From positions 23,866,697 to 23,930,696 of the forward strand of contig NC_134509.1 in assembly GCF_027942865.1 (NCBI RefSeq): a stretch of 64,000 bases of DNA, read 5' to 3'. The position numbers were made by a program, and so were the translations under genes. This document shows positions 38,901-51,139 of this stretch, piece after piece. Under the pieces are notes generated by a model. The model made no database searches, was not told the origin of the DNA, and saw only the letters and a list, made by a program, of their open reading frames with translations. How positions within the stretch are numbered: position 1 is the first letter of the stretch; every line of letters starts with the position of its first letter. The stretch is from Odontesthes bonariensis (Eukaryota > Chordata > Actinopteri > Atheriniformes > Atherinopsidae).

Positions 38901-41900
38901 CTCATGCATTCTCACATCAATCTGACGGTTTCTCTTGTACCTTCGATCCAAAACCTCCCTCGCTCGTTCCCTCTGCAGCCTCATCCTCGTCTCCACGTGC
39001 AGCCTCCGACCTGGAGCAGGCTCGACCTCAAACCAGTGGGGAGGAGGAGCTGCAGCTCCAGCTGGCGTTAGCCATGAGCAGGGAGGAGAATCAGAAGGTA
39101 AAACAACACACGTACACATCGTGTAATGATCTTCAGCTCCCAGTAGTGTGACAGCATAGCCTCTGTCTTCTTTCCTGGAGCCACTCATGCCTCATTGATC
39201 TCTTGACGATTCTTATCATAAAAATGTTACAAATGTTTTAAACATTCGCCCACCTTCATTTAGCTAGCCCCTTCTTCCCCTGTTACCATAGAGATGGATG
39301 AAGACAGACTGCTTAAAGCCTTAGCCAAAAGGAACATGAGCAGGTACACACACAAAAACATAACTCACACCTAACAGCTCAGTGTAAATGTTTATGAGCA
39401 CTTAGCTGTGTGTGTTTTATGTTATATAAAGATATGGCTCCGAACTAAAATATTTCCCTGCAGCTGACTAATGACGTTCCTCCAAACCCTTTTCTTCCTT
39501 TTGTCCTTCTTTAGCCATCTTTCTCCTTCTCAGGCTCTCTGTTTTGCAGATTTTGTTCCTCTTCCTTTAACATCAAAATCGGTGTTTCTCATACTAGCAA
39601 TGCTTTTCAAATAACTTTAGAGAGTTTTTGCTTTGCTTTGTTCTAAAACAACAACTGCTTTTTTTTTCAAACTGAATATTCCTGCAGCCCAAAAATAAAA
39701 GCCCCTGCTGTTCATTCATTCCGCTGTGCCAAGCCAAAGAGAAGTGCTTCACTAATGGCTGTGTGCTCGTATGAGCGTGTGTTCATACTCTGCGCCATGA
39801 CGGTAATGCTGATGATGTCACAATGCCACCCCTGCAGGAGCAGCGCTGTCGCCAAGGAGACGACTCATTGTTACAGAAGGCACTGGATGAGAGCCGGCGA
39901 GAGAGCCAGTCAGAGCCATGCGAGGTTGGTTTGAAAACGTGTGTATGAGCTGGGTGGTGTGTGTGTGTGGGCACATGCATGGTACATAAGTACGCATTTG
40001 CATGGAAAGGTGGGCGGGCATTTTTGTAGGTGGCTGCTTGCAGGCATTTAGAGAATTAAACTCAATGTAGACTGAGAGATAGAGAAAAATTAGACAAAAA
40101 GACAGACAACAGCATAATGAGGGTGGTTTTAGAGAGGAGAGAGCGTTGCATGCTGAATGATAATGACCTGTCTTGTCTAACCTTGAGCTCAGCATGATAT
40201 TTCCCTGAGAGCACAGTCCTTATCTTGAAGCACATCAGCTCTTTTATTCAAAGCTCTGTCAACAAGCCAATTGGAGTCACTGGCTGTTCTATGTAAAGGT
40301 CCCCATGGCTTGTAATTGGTCACATTCATATTATTCTTATCATAGAAAGCCAGGTGCTTTCAGATGCATCAAAGAAAAGCCATGGAGATTTGGGAAAAGT
40401 GAGCGTAATGCTGGTCTGGCTGACAAAATACACAACATGTCCACCGAAATCATTGGCCATCGTGTCTGGCATCATCACACAGGAACTCTGATTCATAAAG
40501 GCACAAACTTGCATTTGCATTTCTCTTGCCAGAAATTGTATGACTGTACATTAGCCTGGTTTCCACTGCATGAATTGATGCAGACATGCCCTTAATTATC
40601 CATTTAGATATATAAATACTAATGACAAGTTGTTGTAAAAACATACTGACCTGTTGTGTTTTTATAGTGCTTGCATCCTGATTCAGTACAAAATTAAGCA
40701 ATTACATGTTTGGTCTGGTGGTAAATGCACTGGCTTGTCGATTCATGGATGCTTTATATTGAAAGGCAGCCTTTTGAAATGGCAATAAGGGACTTTATGA
40801 CAGATCTTCCTATAAGTAGAGAAAAGTTTGACTACTGCAGAAACTGTCACACAAAGCAGAAAAATATTCACAATTCTGGAGACTAAAGCAAGTGTTTTGA
40901 TCTCTGAGTATCATTGTCGATAGCTTTACTTTATGTGTGCTTGTGTTTGAGTCTGGAAAAAACATACAAACCTGGAAGCCCTTTTGCTTCCTCTGTAGTC
41001 TGCTATGTTGGAGCTTGTGGACATATTTGGAGCCTCCTCTGAGCCCAAGCCTTCCCCCAGTGACCCTTGGAACTCAGCTCAGCCCTCCTGTAACATCGCC
41101 TCGGACCCCTGGGAGTCTGTAGGTGGGTGGTTTATCACAAACACAAATATTCACACGCAGGCCAGTATGAAACCTATATCTTCTGTAGTCAATACAACAG
41201 CTGTGTACCTCACTATACTCGGAGCAAATAATTTTTGTCTTCACAGCAGTCCACTCCAGCACTCCTGTAATTGGTAGCCCCTGGACAGCCCCTCCGTCGT
41301 CCTCTAACACATCCAATCCTTGGGCACCATGTGCCAACTCACACACAGACCCCTGGGAAGCCACCCCTGCACCCTCCAGTCCTCTCAACAATGCGTGGGA
41401 GAGCCCAACAGATGGGGGTTCTGTGACCGTTATAAATACTTCGTATCATAAAATCCCATCAGAATATATGGCACACTATAGTTTTCAGTCAATTTAAAAA
41501 AACTCAAGCATTGCTTTTTACGTTTGCAGTTTAATTCATTTGTCATTTCACCTTGCAGACGGTGATGAGACAGATCCATTCCCTGCACAAGAAGAGGAGG
41601 AGCCTAAAGAGGAGGTTCCCCAGGTGTCCTCTCCTCAACCTGCCAGCCCAACAGGTAGTGAAGCACGGGTCAGCGCAGTGGGTTTCACTGCACATAAGGA
41701 CATCACAGAGGCAGTGCTGAAATGATATCAAAAGTTTTTTAAATAACTCTACAACAGCATATATGACCTTGGTGAAACACAACCATTTTTTGTTTTGTGA
41801 AAACATGGTCAGTGTGCTATCGACCAAACTCTGTAGTTGGGTCGATAGCACATAATGTAAACACATAATGTAAACATCACGAACAAAACAGTTGGAAAAT

Positions 41901-44255
41901 AAAAAGTTAAAAAAGGAATAGATATCACCAACACAAGACTTTGACACCAATAAATAGAAATGTCTTATCCTAAACAAAAACACCCGGTGCAACGACTAAT
42001 TACATCAGTTGGCAACGGGTGTCTGAAACACTTCCAAGTGTATTTTTGTACTCAAGATAGGTTACGTCTGTTAGAGGGAAATAAGGGGAGGGGCTTTGCC
42101 ACTGTGGGAAAGCTTGTGTTGGCATATTTAACATATTAGGAAAACAAAGGCATTTTTCAAAACATTTCCTCACATGAACTCTTGAGAATTTCAAGAGAAG
42201 GGGCTGACAGTTTGGTTCAGACTTTTTCCACAGAGAGACATTTTCTCACAGAGGTGGGCTCTCACAGCTATAACAGTGTAAGAGGGGATACTGGGAAGCA
42301 CAAAGGAGGCAGGACATCATGCAAAAGGTACACTGTGGAAAAGTGGGGGTTTTGTTTACACCACCTGAAGAAGACCACAAGAGACCCCTCAGTGACTGTT
42401 ATGTGTTGATATCAGTACCACGTGAATTTAAAATTTACTGTAGTGAAGAGTGAGTGTAAAGCAATGTGCAGTCGATAGTAAATAATGTGCGCCAGACACT
42501 ATTTTCTTCTGGAGCATTTACTGTTATCTCACTTGTCGATCTTCTGCAGATTACATTAGAGATGAAAATCTCTACAAGAACCTGCAGTGATTGTGGTTTT
42601 TGCTTTTGTGTTCTATATGTCATCCTGCTGGAGGATCTCTGAAACCTTTTTAGGACCGAAGTGCATGTGTGGAAAAAGGCTTCAGTGTAAAATTGCAGAC
42701 TGCAGAATGTTTGTGTTTGAATGGTGTGTGTGGTGCATGATATCAGTAAAACATTTAGAGAATCTGGTGAAATCTCTGTATACAAAGGACAAGGCTGGAA
42801 ACCAATTCTGAATGGCCGTGCTCTTGAGGCCCTCAAATGACACTCCATTGAAAACTGACAAAATCCTGTGGATCCAGAGTCACTGCCACCAATATAGGCA
42901 TGAATAACTTGCAAACTGTGGTGGGAAATAATCGATTTGAACTTTTCATCAATCCAATTGTTTCAGGGCTGCAGCTGGTCTTGTTCTGCTTATGTACAAT
43001 CTGAGACCATGGTGACCCTTAACATGACCTTGGCCAGAAAAAATGACTGTTTACCTATCTCTCTTAAGCTCTCTCCTAACACACAACATATGCTGCCATC
43101 CAGACAATATCCTTTTCAGTGAAGGCCTTATTTTTTGCTGCAATATTCTTTGCATATTGCAATAATACGTTTTAGCTTACTATTCTAATAGCAGCTAAAT
43201 CAACCTGCCTGCAGCCCAGACCTGTCTCCCGTTGAGCAGCCAGAATCGCACCTTTTAAACGTTTTTTTTAAGTAGAGGTCTCGTTAGTTTCCAAACGCTT
43301 CCAAAATGTTTTTAAAAGAAGATATGACGTGAGAAAAGACAGAGATGCCCCCATATAAACGTTTTCCTGACAAAAACATTTAAAGTACAAACCTTTAAAA
43401 AGCAGCAGCAACTGATGTTTTGTCTTTGTAGTATTTTCACTCAAATTAACTTTAAGGGATTTTTAAGTCTTTACATTCTGCTTTTTATTTTCCATGTTTT
43501 GAGAACTGGACTGCACACAACCTTGCATCTTTCCTCAGAATCTACTTTGAAATTCTCGTTTTTGCAGATGCAGAGCTGTTTGGAGTAAAAGAAGAATCTG
43601 ACCTGTTTTCTGAACAAAACTCCAAGCCAGATCCATTTGGGCCAGATCCACCTTTTAAACCGCAGGTAAATGGACGGGAATCGAACAGCCCGGAGATGTT
43701 TGACCTGTCCCGGCTAGCACCCCCTCTCAGTGCCCCATCTACACGTGTTTGTCGGACTCCAGAAGCCTTCCTGGGCCCTACGGGGGCATCACTGGTCAAT
43801 TTAGATGCTCTCATACCCCCCACACCCCCTAGCAAGATGCACAATAATCCGTTCCTCTTAGGTAATGTGTGAATGCTCAATAATTAAATTACATACTACC
43901 AGAAATAAAACTGGGATATTATTAGATTTATGTTTTCCAACTTCTACAATCTTTTTTCGCAGGTCTGAGTGCACCATCTCCCACCAATCCGTTCCACTGC
44001 GATCAGCCGCGTCTCACCCTCAACCAAATGCGACCGTCCTCCACCTCTCCGCTGCCACCCCATATGTTGTCCTACAGCCCATCGTTGCCCCTTCCTCTGC
44101 TCCACCAGCCATCCGTCCTCCCCTCATCCCTCACACAACCTCCTGCTGGACTCCTGGACCTTCCCTCTAACCTTCCTCAGCCCTTGCTCCCCCTTTCTCC
44201 CCGACCGGGATCTCGCACTCAGACACAGACACACAGCCACAACCCTTTCCTCTGA
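35958..44255 (+). CDS. epn3: Epsin-3-like endocytic adaptor
   Basis: Coding exons: 35958-36026, 36211-36369, 36486-36569, 38373-38664, 38979-39097, 39838-39924, 40999-41122, 41247-41417, 41559-41654, 43568-43861 and 43963-44255. They total 1788 nt, giving 595 aa with phases matching throughout. Epsins bind PI(4,5)P2 through the ENTH domain, bend membrane, and link ubiquitinated cargo to clathrin, AP-2 and EH-domain proteins. Visible parts: ENTH (about 12-144, with SEAEIKVREATSNDPWGP and HVYKALTLLDYLLKTGSERV), UIM 1 (222-238, GEEELQLQLALAMSREE), a weaker UIM (248-263), DPW/NPW motifs in 280-365 (AP-2), a clathrin-box-like LVNLD (476-480), and three NPF motifs including the C-terminus. MTTSALRRQVKNIV, SRSRGSPSSFN, VCRTPEAFLGP and GLSAPSPTNPF favour EPN3 over EPN1/EPN2. 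A UIM-like segment at 39264-39343 is omitted because it breaks frame. Confidence 0.93.
37137..37262 (+). repeat. Fragment of a tRNA-SINE-like dispersed repeat
   Basis: GTGGTGGACTGGCGACCTGTTCAGGGTGCACCCCGCC and the following GCGGGTATAGAGGGTGGATGG are the inverted counterpart of the repeat at 47640-47970. It lies in epn3 intron 4 (36570-38372). Confidence 0.55.
39264..39343 (+). pseudogene. Orphan UIM-like exon in epn3
   Basis: After a good TTTAG acceptor, an 80-nt open segment encodes LAPSSPVTIEMDEDRLLKAL followed by AKRNMSR and ends at an AG|GTACAC donor. It lies where EPN1 and EPN3 have an extra ubiquitin-interacting motif (DEDLQLQLAL-type). Entry from the upstream exon is in frame, but the donor leaves phase 2 while the next exon (39838) needs phase 0. 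Inclusion would therefore shift the frame. It is either a decaying exon, a regulated frame-shifting exon, or joined by a further exon I cannot see. Confidence 0.4.
41808..41875. repeat. Small inverted repeat plus 13-bp tandem duplication in epn3 intron
   Basis: TGTGCTATCGACC (41814-41826) faces GGTCGATAGCACA across about 13 nt, followed by two tandem copies of ACATAATGTAAAC. No function is assigned. Confidence 0.6.
42730..43250 (+). mobile_element. Degenerate Tc1-like fragment
   Basis: TTTAGAGAATCTGGTGAAATCTCTGTATAC and TGGCCGTGCTCTTGAGGCC at 42750-42840, and CCTGCCTGCAGCCCAGACC at 43205-43223, match the 5' and 3' parts of the Tc1 consensus represented at 1490-2990. The middle is lost. It sits in epn3 intron 10 (41655-43567). 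Confidence 0.5.
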
Positions 44256-44986
44256 GACGCCTGCATCTTTCTCCCTCTGGTCTGCGAGAGAGTTGACATA
44301 ATGGAGTCTTTTTGGATTCAAACTATGCTATTTACACTGAGACCGGTTGAAATGAGCTTGAGCTGGATCCTGGTCTGATGTCATTGTACACACCTGAAGT
44401 GGTTAAAACTTGGATAGGATGTATTTGTGTCTCTCTCAAGACACATCAGCTGCTATGTAACCTAAACTCCTAAAGGAAGAAGCTCACTAACTCATGCACA
44501 CACAAAAACATGCTCTCAGGCACAGTTCAGGATGCACAAACACAAACATTTCCACAACACCAAACTGAAAGGATGTATCTGAACAGTCCCTTTGATGCCT
44601 TTTCCTCATCAACAGTAACAGCTCCAAACACCCTTTGACCACAGAGACAGGACTTGGAAGATTGGGAAAAGCCACATACCAAGGTTCACCAGGATCCTTA
44701 CTGCTGCTTCACCGACAAGAGCATGAATGCCCCCCCAAAGACAAACTAATTTATTCTTCTGAACATCTGAGATACAGTTCCTCAAATATTTATTTTTCTT
44801 CTAATGAGTCAAACCGTATGATGGGCTTTTTTTCTTTAAAGAAGGTCCAAAACTGTGAGACTCAGGAAAGCACAGAGCCCTGCTCATAAACTAATTGACT
44901 CCTTCTTACATATACATGATGATGTATAATATGCATTGCCATGTTACCTTGCAAGCTTAATAGCATCTGGTTCCTGGTTAGTTAAG

Positions 44987-45035
44987 TTGCAATTCTTTCC
45001 AGGCAAGTGGATTACTTGCCTGGAAAGAATTGCAA
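44987..45035 (+). repeat. Perfect 22-bp hairpin in the epn3 3' UTR
   Basis: The arms at 44987-45008 and 45014-45035 are exact reverse complements around a 5-nt GGATT loop. Pairing stops cleanly at both outer edges (G opposite G). It is transcribed if the 3' UTR runs to the 45552 signal. Confidence 0.85.
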
Positions 45036-45551
45036 GATATGTGATCCAGTTGGATTCAACACTGCACTAAACCAGTTTATGATAGATCTTATGGTTTCAA
45101 TCTGAACTTACTCTGATCTCTGATTGTACCCAGTTAGACCCACATGCCTGTGTCACCATCTGACCCCAGATTGCATTCCCCACAACGTTCAGGAGGACCT
45201 CAGGGAGTCTGCTCTCTGTCCTTCAAAGAGATTAAACATAGTTAATGAAAAGTTGTTTGACTACAAAAAATTAGAAACAAGGAAGATCAGTGGCTATGTT
45301 TCAGATAAAAATGCAGAGCGAGCAGAGAAGGTAAAAGGATGAGGAGTGAAGGGATTACAGATGGTTAACAGATGTGAGTGTTCCTCACTCACTTCTGTGT
45401 TGTTGGGGATCTGAGATGAATCAGATGACTTGATGCTTCATCACTGCACTGAACCCGGACATGAATGTGAAATGCCTGCCTATAGATACACACAGGCTTA
45501 GTACATATGTACTTAATAGAATTATATTGCTGTATTATGAAGTATTATACC

Positions 45552-45557
45552 AATAAA
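45552..45557 (+). terminator. Candidate epn3 polyadenylation signal
   Basis: AATAAA about 1.3 kb after the epn3 stop, followed by TG/T-rich DNA (ATGGTGTTTGC). Confidence 0.45.
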
Positions 45558-46037
45558 TGGATGGTGTTTGCATTATAATTGATATGGTTTTCATTGATTC
45601 TTAAATAATTCATTTTTTTGTCCATTGCAGTGAAAACCCACTGAATGCACAATGCCACCATGCAGCTATGTTCATCTGTTTAATTACTATGACATATTAA
45701 TATATAGGCAATGAGGAAAAGCAGTACAACGCTGACCTGCTATAGTTGAAAGTAAAAAAAAAAAAAAAAAGATGTCACAATGTCTCGTATGTCGTTGAAG
45801 GAAGTGCCGGGAGTTAACACAAGGTTTGGTAGTAAGAAAACTGATCACTCCCGTGATGTGAAAAAGAACGTACACCCTATTTTACCTACCGGGAGATGAT
45901 AACAAATCATCTGGTCCTTACTGCAACTTAAAGTGAGATAAATACAATTTCAGATGAATGTCAAATACTACAGTGCTGTGTATTCAGCAAAAATGCAGAA
46001 GCACTGTGTCAAAGACTGAAGACAGATTACAAAGAAC

Positions 46038-46552
46038 TAGAGCTGGGCGAGTGAACTCGTTATCACGTTAACTCATTGATTATTTAACGTCGACAAATAT
46101 TTTTATCGCGCATTAGCGCAAGTTTTATCATTTATTTTATTATTGTAAAAGTCTGTTGCTCACAGAACTTTTACTCGGTCATTTTCATTTCAAAGTTCTT
46201 CCAGACGGTGGAGTCGACAGAACCAAAGTCATCTGTAAACACTGCCAAGTTGAACTGTCTTATCACCGTAGTAGTTCCAGTCTAAAATATCACTTAAAAG
46301 GCAAAACACACAATTGATACCAGCAAGTCATTCAACGAAACAGACAGTGGAGCGAGGCTTCTACATAATGTTGTGATGTTAAAAGTGTGTTTGCACAACA
46401 AATGTTATGACACTTTCATTCATATGGCAGTACATTTAACATAAAACTAAATGCTAAAAGCTATACACTACTTTTGAATTAATTTTGGGATTTTGCATAC
46501 AAATGCTATTAATCGTGCTTAATCAGGGAAATCATGTGATTAAAAATTTTAA
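46038..46552 (+). mobile_element. hAT-type transposon relic with a BED finger
   Basis: The left end, GAGCTGGGCGAGTGAACTCG... with the TTATCGCGCATTAGCGC block, and the right end, ATTAATCGTGCTTAATC...ATTAAAAATTTTAAT, are typical of fish hAT elements. Between them, 46226-46316 encodes VICKHCQVELSY...SSLKYHLKGKTH, a zf-BED (C-x2-C...H-x5-H) remnant ending in a stop. The catalytic domain is deleted. Confidence 0.6.
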
Positions 46553-46754
46553 TATATATATACATATACACAAGGGTCTGTATTTACATACAAATGTGAT
46601 CTGGAAATGTGTACACGCATGGTGTGTGGGTGTTACAGAGAGAAAATAATATTGCACTGAGATGAAGAGAAACCCAATGTGGTGGACACAGACATGAATA
46701 CTGAAAGATACAGAGCTGACAAGACAACAAAAACAAGTGATTCATAACCACGAT

Positions 46755-47065
46755 GGTTAGATTGTGCTACTTTTTGAAAAGTCTGATCGCTGTTGGGATG
46801 AATGACCAGTGGCAGCACTCCTTCGTGCACAGTGGGTGAAGAAGTCTGTTCTGATGCAGGGGGGTGAGAGACGTTGGCCATGATCAGAGCTAGCTTGCCA
46901 ACCATCTCTTCTCAACCGCCTCCTTGATGGAGGTCAGACGACAGTCCAAGACCGAGCTTGCCCTCCTGACAAGCTAGTCTTATTCTGTCCTGCTCTGTAC
47001 ATCCACGACCCAGCAGACCGCAGCATGAATAGGGCTGCCACTGATGCTACCACAGTATCACAAAA
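46755..47065. mobile_element. LINE-like interspersed fragment
   Basis: CAGCACTCCTTCGTGCACAGTGGGTGAAGAAG..., CAACCGCCTCCTTGATGGAGGTC and CACGACCCAGCAGACCGCAGCATG resemble a common teleost non-LTR repeat. No intact reading frame remains, and the clade is not determined. Confidence 0.35.
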
Positions 47066-47639
47066 TGTTTTTCACCGGACCTGTCTTCTCTGTCAAAAAC
47101 AAAACATGACTGGGGTTAAACAAAACATGGCTATGGCTTAGAATAAACAAGAAAGGTACTTAACTTTGACGTGACAAGTGACAAACTATGATCTGGCAAA
47201 GAACATGAATAAACCGAGAGACTAAATACTATGGAGGGTGATTGGTGAATGAGTACAGCTGAGGGGAAAACACAGGTGAAGGAAGTGAAGCTGATGGCAG
47301 GGCAGGAGAAAGACTGAGGAAAAAGGTGGCATAGCATGGAAAAACTAAAAACAAGACTTAAACCTAAAACTTAACTAAACTAAGACATGAAAAACTAAAA
47401 CATGGCAAAACTAAGAACTTAAACAGAAACTAAAAACGTGGCAAAAAACCCACAATAAGATGACAACAAGATGTTCAGATGTATATAAGACAAGACAAGG
47501 GAAATATGAATGAATAAAATAAAATATGAATAACACAATTCACAACAAGGTGATTCAAAATACTTTACATCAAACATAAAAAAATCTAAACAAAATTTAC
47601 AGTGAAAAAAGGAGAAAGAGGTAAAGTGAAGTTAAAGTT

Positions 47640-47970
47640 CTTCATCAAAGTCCATCCATCCATCCATTATCTATACCGCTGAATCCGTCGATCGGGTCGC
47701 GGGCGGGCTGGAGCCTATCCCAGCAGTCAATGGGCGAGAGGCGGGGTACACCCTGGACAGGCCGCCAGTCCATCGCAGGGCCACATAGAGACAAACGAGA
47801 CAAACAACCATGCACGCTCACACTCACTCCTAAGGACAATTTAGAGATGCCAATCAACCTAACATGCATGATTTTTTGGACAGTGGGAGGAAGCCGGAGT
47901 ACCCGGAGAGAACCCACGCATACACGGGGAGAACATGCAAACTCCACACAGAAAGGCCCCAGCTGGGTTT
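47640..47970 (-). mobile_element. Dispersed CCATCC...-type SINE-like repeat
   Basis: (CCAT)n, GTCGCGGGCGGGCTGGAGCC, CCAGTCCATCGCAGGGCC, GTGGGAGGAAGCCGGAG and GGGGAGAACATGCAAACTCC are blocks of a very abundant teleost repeat. Its promoter-proximal end (tRNA-like in full copies) is missing here, at about 47965. Fragments of it occur at 37137-37262 and 21541-21600. Confidence 0.7.
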
Positions 47971-48289
47971 CATCAAAGTCCTTCATCTAAATTAAATTAG
48001 TTAATTAAATGCAGTGCTCAGCAGGGAAATCTTGAGGTAGTATTTAAAAGAAGGAGTTGAGACAGACCAGCAGTTATCCGGGAGTTTGTTCCACATATAT
48101 GGTCAAAAGAAATAGAAAGCAAACGTGTTTCTGACGACCTGAGATGTCTTGAAGGTTCACAGTGTGTTCAAAGTTATCTGCCTGGTCTTTGGTGCTAGCT
48201 GCTGAAAAGGAATTTATGTGAGATTTGTCAAATTTGTAGCACTGGTTGAATAATTCCTGCTTTCACCCGAGTGGGATGTGGGATGCTTT

Positions 48290-48540
48290 CCTACCGAAGT
48301 GTATCACTGTCTCCTTTGTCTTGCTGGTGTTTATGTGAAGATGGTTGAGAGCACACCAGCTGACAAAGTCCTGGGTTCCAGCTCATTCCCCTGTGATTCG
48401 CATCCAACAATGTCTGTTTCATCTGAGAACTTCTGGAGGTGACAGCTGTTTGTGTTGTAGCTGAAGTCTGATGTGTACAGATTAAACTGAAAGGGAAATG
48501 GCACCTTATCCAGAGGAGCCAGAGGAATACCCAGTTGGTC
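48290..48540. mobile_element. LINE-like fragment, degenerate
   Basis: CTGAGAACTTCTGGAGGTGACAG...TGTGTTGTAGCTGAAGTCTGATGTGTACAG is similar to a widespread teleost non-LTR block often found with the type at 46755-47065. Multiple stops are present. Confidence 0.35.
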
Positions 48541-50125
48541 CCCCAAATCACAGGTAACTGTACTTTAAAATGAAATACTTCCATTATTTTTACAAACTCC
48601 TCCCTTTGCAGCTGCAAACGCCAAAAAAAAGAAAAAGAATTAAAGCCACCTACCCTGTTCAACCACTAGATGGTAGCACTGGCAGATTGTACAACTTAGT
48701 GGGTCTGCTGCAGTTTTTCTTTCCGGCTATTTAAAACTTCACACAATTACCTGCCTGGTAGTCAATCAGTCAACAATACACTCAAGGACCTGAGAAATAG
48801 ATTTGACAACAATTCCACCGAAATTACAGTGCTGATTGTTACACAATTAGATCTCAAGCCTTGTATACACAAGCAAATAATTCAGCCTCACTCATAACAG
48901 ACCATTCTCTGAGAAAATGCTTAAATCCATCAATCATCTGTCCTCCTAACATGTTAAAACTATTTCAAATGTTGCAGTTTTATGCTGGCAATAAGACCAA
49001 CATAAGAAAAATGAACGAGTGTTGTATTACATTGTTCACACAGCTCTTTATTTATATTAAATTCCACAGTGATATTAATGTTTGTGACTCTATGTTCCCT
49101 GTCAACACATAGGTGCTGTTAGTTGCCAAATTACAGTGCCTGACCTACTGTGTGTCTGCATGTATTTCTGCACCAAATTAATTAAAACAACTGCAAACTC
49201 TGTCCAGCAAAACTCAGGTCAGAAGTCCACATTTCCCAAAGCAAAATGAAATTATTCAAGGAAGTCCAATCATGTCCCTACACCCAGACACACTCCCACA
49301 CTTGTTTTCCCTTTCATTTCTGACATTTCTGTCCAAACAAAATTAAGCGCAGTCTGATCACAGATCTAAACAGCTGCAGCCTCGACCTCCTCATACAGTG
49401 AATCAACTGGTGTGCGCACTTGATAGGCAACATTGCCATGTGGTGTTGATTTGACAGAGGAGGGGACATAAACAGGCAGCAGTGAGTTATTGTGGGAACA
49501 GTTGTGTTAGTGAGTGAATACTATTTTCTACTGCAAAAGCGCCCATGAAATCATTAGAGGCCTTGTGAGCCTGCAGTGCAAGCAAATTAACATGATTGCT
49601 GAGAATAAACTCTTAACCTAAATCTGAACCTCTTAGATGGAAAAATCTGAATACTATAATTGTCTGTTTGTTAATCGTGCATGGCTCTGAACAGCTATCC
49701 ATCTCTATTAGTCGGAAATTAAAACCTGGTTCGTTTCACAGCATCAGTGCAGCGACGAGATCTCCTGTGTTTCGCAAGACTATTTTGTGGCACACATACA
49801 CATGAGAAACATTCTTTGTCCCGTTCTTTTAAGCAGGTATTTGTGAACCAGTGCATCTGGAGAAAAGGGTCAAATTTTCTCCAGATTTCACTCATCATGC
49901 ACTCAAGCATGAGAGAATAATTCCAGGCCTTAGCCCCCCTGGAGCTGTTTTTACTGGCCTGCAGTGGGGCAGTCATCCAATTTAAAGAGGTATTGAGTGA
50001 TAAATTAATCTTAGACTGACCGAGGTGCTGTAACAATGTGGGAACAATTAGTCCGCTGGAGAAACTACACATTTTGTTTAATCATTCAAAGCGGCTTCTA
50101 AACTGCTTCCTGAGAGAGATTAAGG

Positions 50126-50129
<4 letters not shown>

Positions 50130-50159
<30 letters not shown>
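50130..50159. repeat. (GT)n microsatellite
   Basis: About 15 uninterrupted GT units next to SINE copy 2. Confidence 0.9.
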
Positions 50160-50160
<1 letters not shown>

Positions 50161-50189
50161 ATGTGCATGTAAAGAGACTAAGTGTCAAA

Positions 50190-50475
50190 TCAGATTTTTA
50201 TTGTCATGCATACACACGAAATTTGTCCTCCGCTTTTAACCCATTCAGGTTGGCACCTGTTGACACACTCATGCTCACGCACAGGGTCATACACTCAGAC
50301 AGATGCCATACACTGGAGTGGTGGGGGTACGGTGCCTTGCTCAAGGGCACCTCGTCCGTGACAAGGAGGTGGAGTGACAGTTTCACCAATATTTTTGAGT
50401 AGCGAGAGTGGGAATCGAACCGCCAACCTTCGGTGTTATTGGAAGACCGACTCTAACCAACTGAGCAACGGCCGC
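50190..50475 (-). mobile_element. tRNA-derived SINE, copy 2
   Basis: Same family and orientation as 14321-14655. The head on the - strand starts GCGGCCGTTGCTCAGTTGG, with a box B-like GGTTCGATTCCC. The body is shorter than in copy 1 by a deletion around 50310. Confidence 0.7.
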
Positions 50476-51139
50476 AAAATAAGACACAAAATCGAACAAG
50501 AGACCAACCACACACACTGTATGGTTTGCTAAATCCCCTAATTAATAACATGGACAGTGGATATTTCTTAATTAGGAATAGATTTTTTTTTTATTCCTGA
50601 CACAGACAATGAGTGAAACATCAGTGACACAAACACAGAGGGACCCACTCACACAGTCAATCTCTCATGATTCTGTTACGGTCAAAAAAAAAAAGAACAA
50701 CAGTCAGACCGGAGCAATATTTCAGCCCATCCTGTTTTTCTGTCTGCTCACCAAGACAAACCTCCCGTGCTACTGCTGCCAACATTAACATAAGAAACAC
50801 ACTGATGTGGTCCCCATTCAACAGAACAGGAAAGCTAGAGAGAAATGTACTGCTACATATCATCATTTCCAAGTCTGTCCAAATAAAAAAAAGATTAAAG
50901 TTTTCTTCAGTGAGTATTTACCTCATTTTCCTGACTTAAAATTTATTTGAAACTACATCAGTAGCATTAGCAGAGCAACTCACCCTAACCAGATAAGAAA
51001 GTCACAAAATACAAACAATTTGCGTGCACGTGCGCATTGTCACACACACAAATATAAAATGACCATGTCTTCATCAACTTACTTATTTCAAACGAATTCA
51101 GAAGCTGTCACAGACGTCATTGTTTAAGAGCGAATGCAG

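Larger units (their letters stand above)
44256..45575 (+). other. epn3 3' UTR (inferred)
   Basis: Extends from the TGA at 44253-44255 to a canonical AATAAA at 45552-45557. It contains the 22-bp perfect hairpin at 44987-45035. No other gene is seen. Confidence 0.5.

Noticed and set aside
42435-42914. 159-aa minus-strand open frame in an epn3 intron
   Set aside because: It overlaps a degenerate Tc1-like fragment on the opposite strand and shows no transposase or host motif in this frame.
44987-45035. MicroRNA precursor
   Set aside because: A 22-bp stem with a 5-nt loop is too short for a usual Drosha substrate, and no extended lower stem is present.
49719-50072. 117-aa minus-strand open frame
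   Set aside because: No recognised domain or promoter context. It is kept as unassigned rather than called a gene.
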